A DNA stretch of 22,283 bases from Basidiobolus ranarum (taxonomy: Eukaryota; Basidiobolomycota; Basidiobolomycetes; Basidiobolales): contig JASJQH010007064.1 in the NCBI GenBank assembly GCA_040143965.1, forward strand, positions 1 through 22,283, read 5' to 3'. The first letter of the stretch is position 1. Each line of letters opens with the position of its first letter. The notes beneath the pieces are model-generated. The model did no database searches and was not told the origin of the DNA. It worked only from the letters and a program-made list of their open reading frames with translations. Positions 19,301 to 22,283 of the stretch are shown here, piece by piece. The translations under genes were made by a program, and so were the position numbers.

Positions 19301-21007
19301 ATGGTGAACTTAAAAGATTCGATTAGCGTGACGAGCGGGAGCAGCAACTCCCAAAAGCTCGCTCGCACAATGGGGCTATTCAGCGGAACGGTAAGCATAC
19401 TACAAGTTGCTGTAATCATGAAATACGATTGCTAACTTCTATTTAGATGAACATTGTGGGAACCATCATCGGTTCAGGTATTTTCAGTCTTCCAGCTTTG
19501 GTTTTCGCTCACGTTGGCTCGCCGGGGATGGCCATCATTCTCTGGATTCTTGGCGGCATTGTTAGTTTCTCCGGTACATTGGGATACAATGAATTTGGCT
19601 GCGTAAGTTTTTCAGACCGAATTTCTTTGGATCTCTTTCAATTTACTAACCTATGGTTTGGTAACTTTACAGATGTTTCCTTTCAACGGCGGAGAGAAGG
19701 AATATCTCGAGCAATCTTTCAAGAAATCCAGGAAATTGTTTTCCTTTCTCTTCTGCATGTGTTTGATCATCTTCATTCGCAGTAGTTTTTGTGCGGCTAT
19801 TTCTACAAATATTGGAAACTACGTCTTATATTCTATTTATGGGCCTAGAGAGAGCATCACAGACCCTTTCGTAGTGGAGCATTTTGATTGGATAGCACGT
19901 GGAATCGCCTCTGCCTGTCTCATTTTGATCACTGTCACCCAGATGCTTTCTACCAAATGGACACTTAGAGTTCAAGACACACTTTCTGTGTTCAAGATTC
20001 TGCTCCTTGCTCTTGTCGTGGTTACTGGCTTTGTTGTGCTTGGAGGCGGAACATCGGTAAAGCCAGTTCTGAAAGCTAGCACCATGTTCGAAGGAACCTC
20101 TACTGATCCTACTGACTACACCTGGGCGCTATTCAAGGTTTTTGCTGCATACGATGGTAATTTCAGCCCTTTATCAACCATATTTTCTAGAAATTGAAGC
20201 TAACTTCATTACTTAGGCTGGAATAACTTGAATTACAGCATAGAAGAGTTGAAAGACCCAGTTCGCATTCTTCCAAAGGCCACCACCATGGGTTTGGGAG
20301 TGGTTGTGGTGCTATATATTCTCAGTAATGTGGCTTATTTCTCGGCATTGCCATTGGATAAGCTCTTGGCTTCCCAGCAAGTAGTGTCGGCAGAATTCTT
20401 CGCTATGGTGTATGGTGTCTCCTTTGGTCAACGAGTTCTTCCTATATTCATTGCATTATCAGCATATGGGTCAGTCTCTTGTATGGCATTTGGAGCAGCA
20501 CGAGTGATTCTTGCCTCGGCACGTGAAGGATTTTTACCATTCGGATCGTATCTTGGATCGGTTTCCCGACTAAACACACCAGCATGGGCGTTACTTCTGA
20601 ATCTAGTCATCTCACTGATCTTAATGCTTGCACCACCACCCGGTGAAGCCTATAACTTTTTAATTGATATGACTGGATACCCCGCATGGATTTTCTATGG
20701 ATTATCCATGATTGGACTGGTTTATCTACGTAAGAAGGAGCCTGGTTTGAATCGACCATTCCGTACATCCATCCTGTTTAGTGGATTATTCATTCTGGTT
20801 TCACTGTTCTTGATGGTGTTCCCATTCTTACCCCCTTCTAATCACACCGGAACCATCCCTTACTACATGAGTCCATTATTATCGGTAGTATTCATTATAC
20901 TGTGTATACCAGTCTGGTGGTACAGAGTTGGTAGACATGTTACTGAAGATTCGATAAGACATCGAGTAGTAGAAGAACATTATGATGCCAAGATTACCAC
21001 CGCCTAA
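19301..21007 (+). CDS. APC-superfamily amino-acid permease, LAT/Mup1-like
   Basis: Four inferred exons: 19301-19390, 19447-19602, 19673-20156 and 20217-21007, giving 506 residues. The start at 19301 is the first ATG that leads into a short hydrophilic N-terminus; the frame is open upstream but without an ATG. TM1 carries the substrate-binding break GTIIGSGIFSLPALV (about 35-49), typical of L-type transporters and the Mup1 branch. Later landmarks are FNGGEKEYLEQSF, the WNNLNYSIEELKDPVRILPK motif (about 245-264) conserved in the family, and FGAARVILASAREGFLP before TM9. About twelve hydrophobic segments can be counted. Such carriers import neutral amino acids, including methionine in Mup1, at the plasma membrane by proton coupling or exchange. 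The substrate cannot be read from the sequence. The cytosolic C-terminal tail is short (RHRVVEEHYDAKITTA) and contains one lysine that could serve for ubiquitin-driven endocytosis. Confidence 0.92.
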
Positions 21008-21010
21008 TTC

Positions 21011-21116
21011 CATCCCATCCCATCCCATCCCATCCCATTCCGTTTCATTTATATATTAATCTTACCTTATATCTTCCCTTCCTCTTCCCTTCCTCTTCCC
21101 TTCCTCTTCCCTTTCT
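21011..21116. repeat. CATCC and CTTCCCTTCCT tandem repeats in the permease 3' region
   Basis: (CATCC)5 at 21011-21035 begins 3 bp after the permease stop and a degenerate unit follows. A second array at 21073-21116 has about four 11-bp units of CTTCCCTTCCT, the last imperfect. Both are pyrimidine-rich on the plus strand and probably lie in the 3' UTR. Confidence 0.85.
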
Positions 21117-22115
21117 CATTCCCATTTACTTCCACCTTTTCCCTGTAAAAATTCCTCAATTTAACCATAGATCGAGTGAAAATGTCATTTAATTTTACAT
21201 TAAATATCATCAATAAATCTATATGTGAAATCTAGATTTACGATGAATATATGACCCAGTTTACGAAGTATCGTACCTTAATGGAGTATGGTTATATGTA
21301 CATATTTAGCATTTAGCATTTTCATTGAATTTAATCAATCTAAAGTTTAGTGTTACGGTCATGGCTATGGCTATGACTACATATATTTGAATAGTTAAGA
21401 TCCATTTTAACTTTCAATTGATTTTTAAACTTGAATGAATTTATCTCCAATCTAATATAGGATTCAATGAATTCTCTAAGTTTCTCAATGAATCAATGAA
21501 CTTTATTAAAAAATGGGATTAGAATGAATATGACTTTTATCTCTTCAACAAACTACTTTTACACTAATAGATCAATATTTGCATTTTCTTCATCAATTTT
21601 ACTACTAGTTATTAAATTAACTTCCATTCTGAATCCCAATTATACCTATTTTTTTCTTATTAATCACAAAAAGATAAGCTTTTAATGGTATAAGAGCCAA
21701 GTAATAGAAGATGAGGAAAATATGCCAACACAAGGATGCTGTAATTCATTATAGCAATGACTGCTGAAGAGTGCTAAATATTATGATATTAATTTCACAG
21801 TGGGAGTAAATTAAGTCCTGTGATTCCTTTTTATACCCTTGAGACCTCTTCAGCAATGTTACCAACTCCTGAATAACCCACCTACATATATGATAATTGT
21901 TCTGACTTGGTTGGATAATTAATCATTATTCAGCATCTTAGTTAACTTTAGTTATGATACATATATCAGAAACAGACAGCAACATGTCTATAGCCTCTAT
22001 AATGTAATTTGAAATATCTCTATATTTCTATAACCAGTATGTCTTATTACCCCTACTTATCTATTATCACTTATGACACAAACTCCTGAATATCTCAAAT
22101 AATTGACTTGGTTCT
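21117..22115. other. AT-rich intergenic DNA
   Basis: About 1 kb with no open frame, RNA gene or element that I can support. Minor slippage repeats such as ATGGCT at about 21361-21374 are present. Confidence 0.55.
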
Positions 22116-22283
22116 GTTGAAATTAGCATTGCCTAAACACCTATATAGTCATATATAGCTTAGTACTTGGTTATCTTATAATTCACTAAGATATTATCAA
22201 TTATTCTCAATCGGAATTTACTTAGAATATTTTTACCAACTTAGAAGTTCTCAGATATATAGATTTTTTCAAACTTGTGCTAG
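22116..22283 (+). mobile_element. Partial second copy of the foldback MITE
   Basis: This segment aligns in direct orientation to 1237-1403, the first half of the right arm of the MITE at 917-1573, with roughly 85-90% identity by eye and two or three single-base indels. Identical blocks include GCCTAAACACCTATATAGTC and CTCAGATATATAG. The match begins close to the palindrome centre and continues to the window edge, so the right end is not visible. No matching left arm is found in the preceding 300 bp. Confidence 0.8.

Overview
The window looks like nuclear DNA of a filamentous fungus. The evidence is a fungal Zn(II)2Cys6 transcription factor, a proteinase-K-type subtilase, an LSM1, a mitochondrial lysyl-tRNA synthetase, an ADCK2/Cqd1-type mitochondrial kinase-like protein, and genes split by many short introns (33 inferred here, 42 to 170 nt, mostly near 60 nt, often with a CTAAY-like branch sequence). 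Intergenic DNA is AT-rich. Short TTAGGG-type motifs recur and match the usual fungal telomere unit. An EndoU ribonuclease and a multi-pass membrane protein of unknown family hint at an early-diverging, Zoopagomycota-like lineage, but this placement is a guess.

Layout: 2-172 (+) end of a zinc alcohol dehydrogenase; 515-917 (+) small secreted protein with Kex2-like sites, abutted by a 657-bp foldback MITE (917-1573); 2121-3086 (-) multi-pass membrane protein; 3087-4216 gene-free, with a drifting hexamer satellite and telomere-like motifs; 4217-5263 (-) EndoU; 5517-6308 (-) LSM1; 6997-9327 (+) ABC1/ADCK2-like protein; 9867-11450 (+) subtilase with a possible GPI anchor; 11914-14700 (-) intronless zinc-cluster regulator; 15359-15914 (-) REX1-B-like protein; 16112-18419 (+) mitochondrial LysRS; 19301-21007 (+) APC-superfamily amino-acid permease; 21008-22283 AT-rich DNA ending in a second partial copy of the foldback repeat.

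This is mostly ordinary housekeeping and accessory gene content with no obvious cluster. Links worth noting: EndoU and LSM1 lie in tandem and both act on U-rich RNA; the ABC1-like protein and LysRS are both predicted mitochondrial; the subtilase, permease and zinc-cluster regulator would fit extracellular protein degradation and uptake, but co-regulation is not visible in the sequence. The main points for follow-up are the foldback MITE whose insertion junction forms the stop codon of the small secreted protein gene, the recurring telomere-like motifs, the in-frame intron of the membrane protein, and EndoU in a fungal setting. All exon models come from reading splice signals and family conservation by eye.
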